DNA of 64,000 bases from contig JACZKP010000076.1 in assembly GCA_014860005.1 (NCBI GenBank), forward strand, positions 62,001-126,000. The letters are read 5' to 3'. The notes beneath the pieces are model-generated. The model searched no databases and was not told the origin of the DNA. It saw only the letters and a list, made by a program, of their open reading frames with translations. The translations under genes were made by a program, and so were the position numbers. The stretch's first letter is position 1, and each line of letters starts with the position of its first letter. Source of the DNA: Verrucomicrobiota bacterium (GTDB lineage Bacteria; Verrucomicrobiota; Verrucomicrobiae; Limisphaerales; UBA11358). Positions 63,964-64,000 of the stretch are shown here, one piece after another.

Positions 63964-64000
63964 TTCCCGACGGCATTCCGCCAAGCCGACTGAGAACCCC

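Noticed and set aside
1..64000. CRISPR arrays, tRNA or rRNA genes, prophage structural genes
   Set aside because: I found no regularly spaced repeat arrays other than the IS21 end repeats and no sequence I could identify as tRNA, rRNA or phage capsid/tail genes.

Overview
This is a gene-dense, moderately GC-rich bacterial window. It has no rRNA, tRNA, CRISPR array, replication gene or phage structural gene that I can recognise. Shine-Dalgarno sites are sparse and many genes overlap by ATGA. Together with the tubulin-like/vWA cluster and the style of the secretin/GspE genes, this suggests a PVC-group bacterium, perhaps Verrucomicrobiota. That placement is an impression, not a demonstration.

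The left half (733-30423, all minus strand) is a run of 17 tightly packed genes. In transcription order they are: a peptide-type ABC importer with an inserted radical SAM gene (30423-24899); three unrecognised proteins (24902-19837); a receiver-DUF3800 fusion; an unknown; a receiver-domain protein; a small unknown; a 1323-aa receiver plus aminoglycoside-phosphotransferase-like kinase; and a CYTH triphosphatase-like protein. After a 190-bp gap comes a 2122-aa single-chain RNA polymerase in which beta and beta-prime are fused and the catalytic motifs are intact. It is followed, with overlapping codons, by an unknown 340-aa protein and an AAA+ ATPase of the sigma54-activator type whose GAFTGA loop is altered and which has no DNA-binding domain. 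I read this as a signalling-to-transcription system built around a dedicated polymerase. This is the most striking feature of the window.

The middle (30620-49877, minus strand) encodes a SprT-like protease, a membrane vWA/PKD protein, a Tubulin_2/FtsZ-like protein, a zinc-ribbon membrane protein, a HerA-like ATPase, a small HExxH protein, a possible lipoprotein, a TraG/VirD4-like ATPase, an oddly ordered vWA protein and a dual-specificity phosphatase. The TraG-like gene is split cleanly by a 2892-bp IS21-family element (istA, istB, 6-bp target duplication, iterated terminal sites). Joining the flanks restores an 868-aa frame.

A 16-bp sequence close to TTTGTGGGTTTCAATA occurs four times, always on the minus strand and always 45-129 bp upstream of a gene: the polymerase, the two vWA genes and the SprT gene. 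It is the best sequence evidence that the polymerase operon and the tubulin/vWA cluster belong to one regulon.

The right part holds a SbcD/SbcC-like pair with four small unknown genes (50133-55873, plus), a divergent unknown gene (55893-57371, minus), and a plus-strand cluster of GspE-like ATPase, secretin, a coiled-coil membrane protein and a sigma70-family factor. The divergent promoter pair at 57372-57448 places TATAAT 6-8 bp from each start codon, which implies leaderless transcripts.
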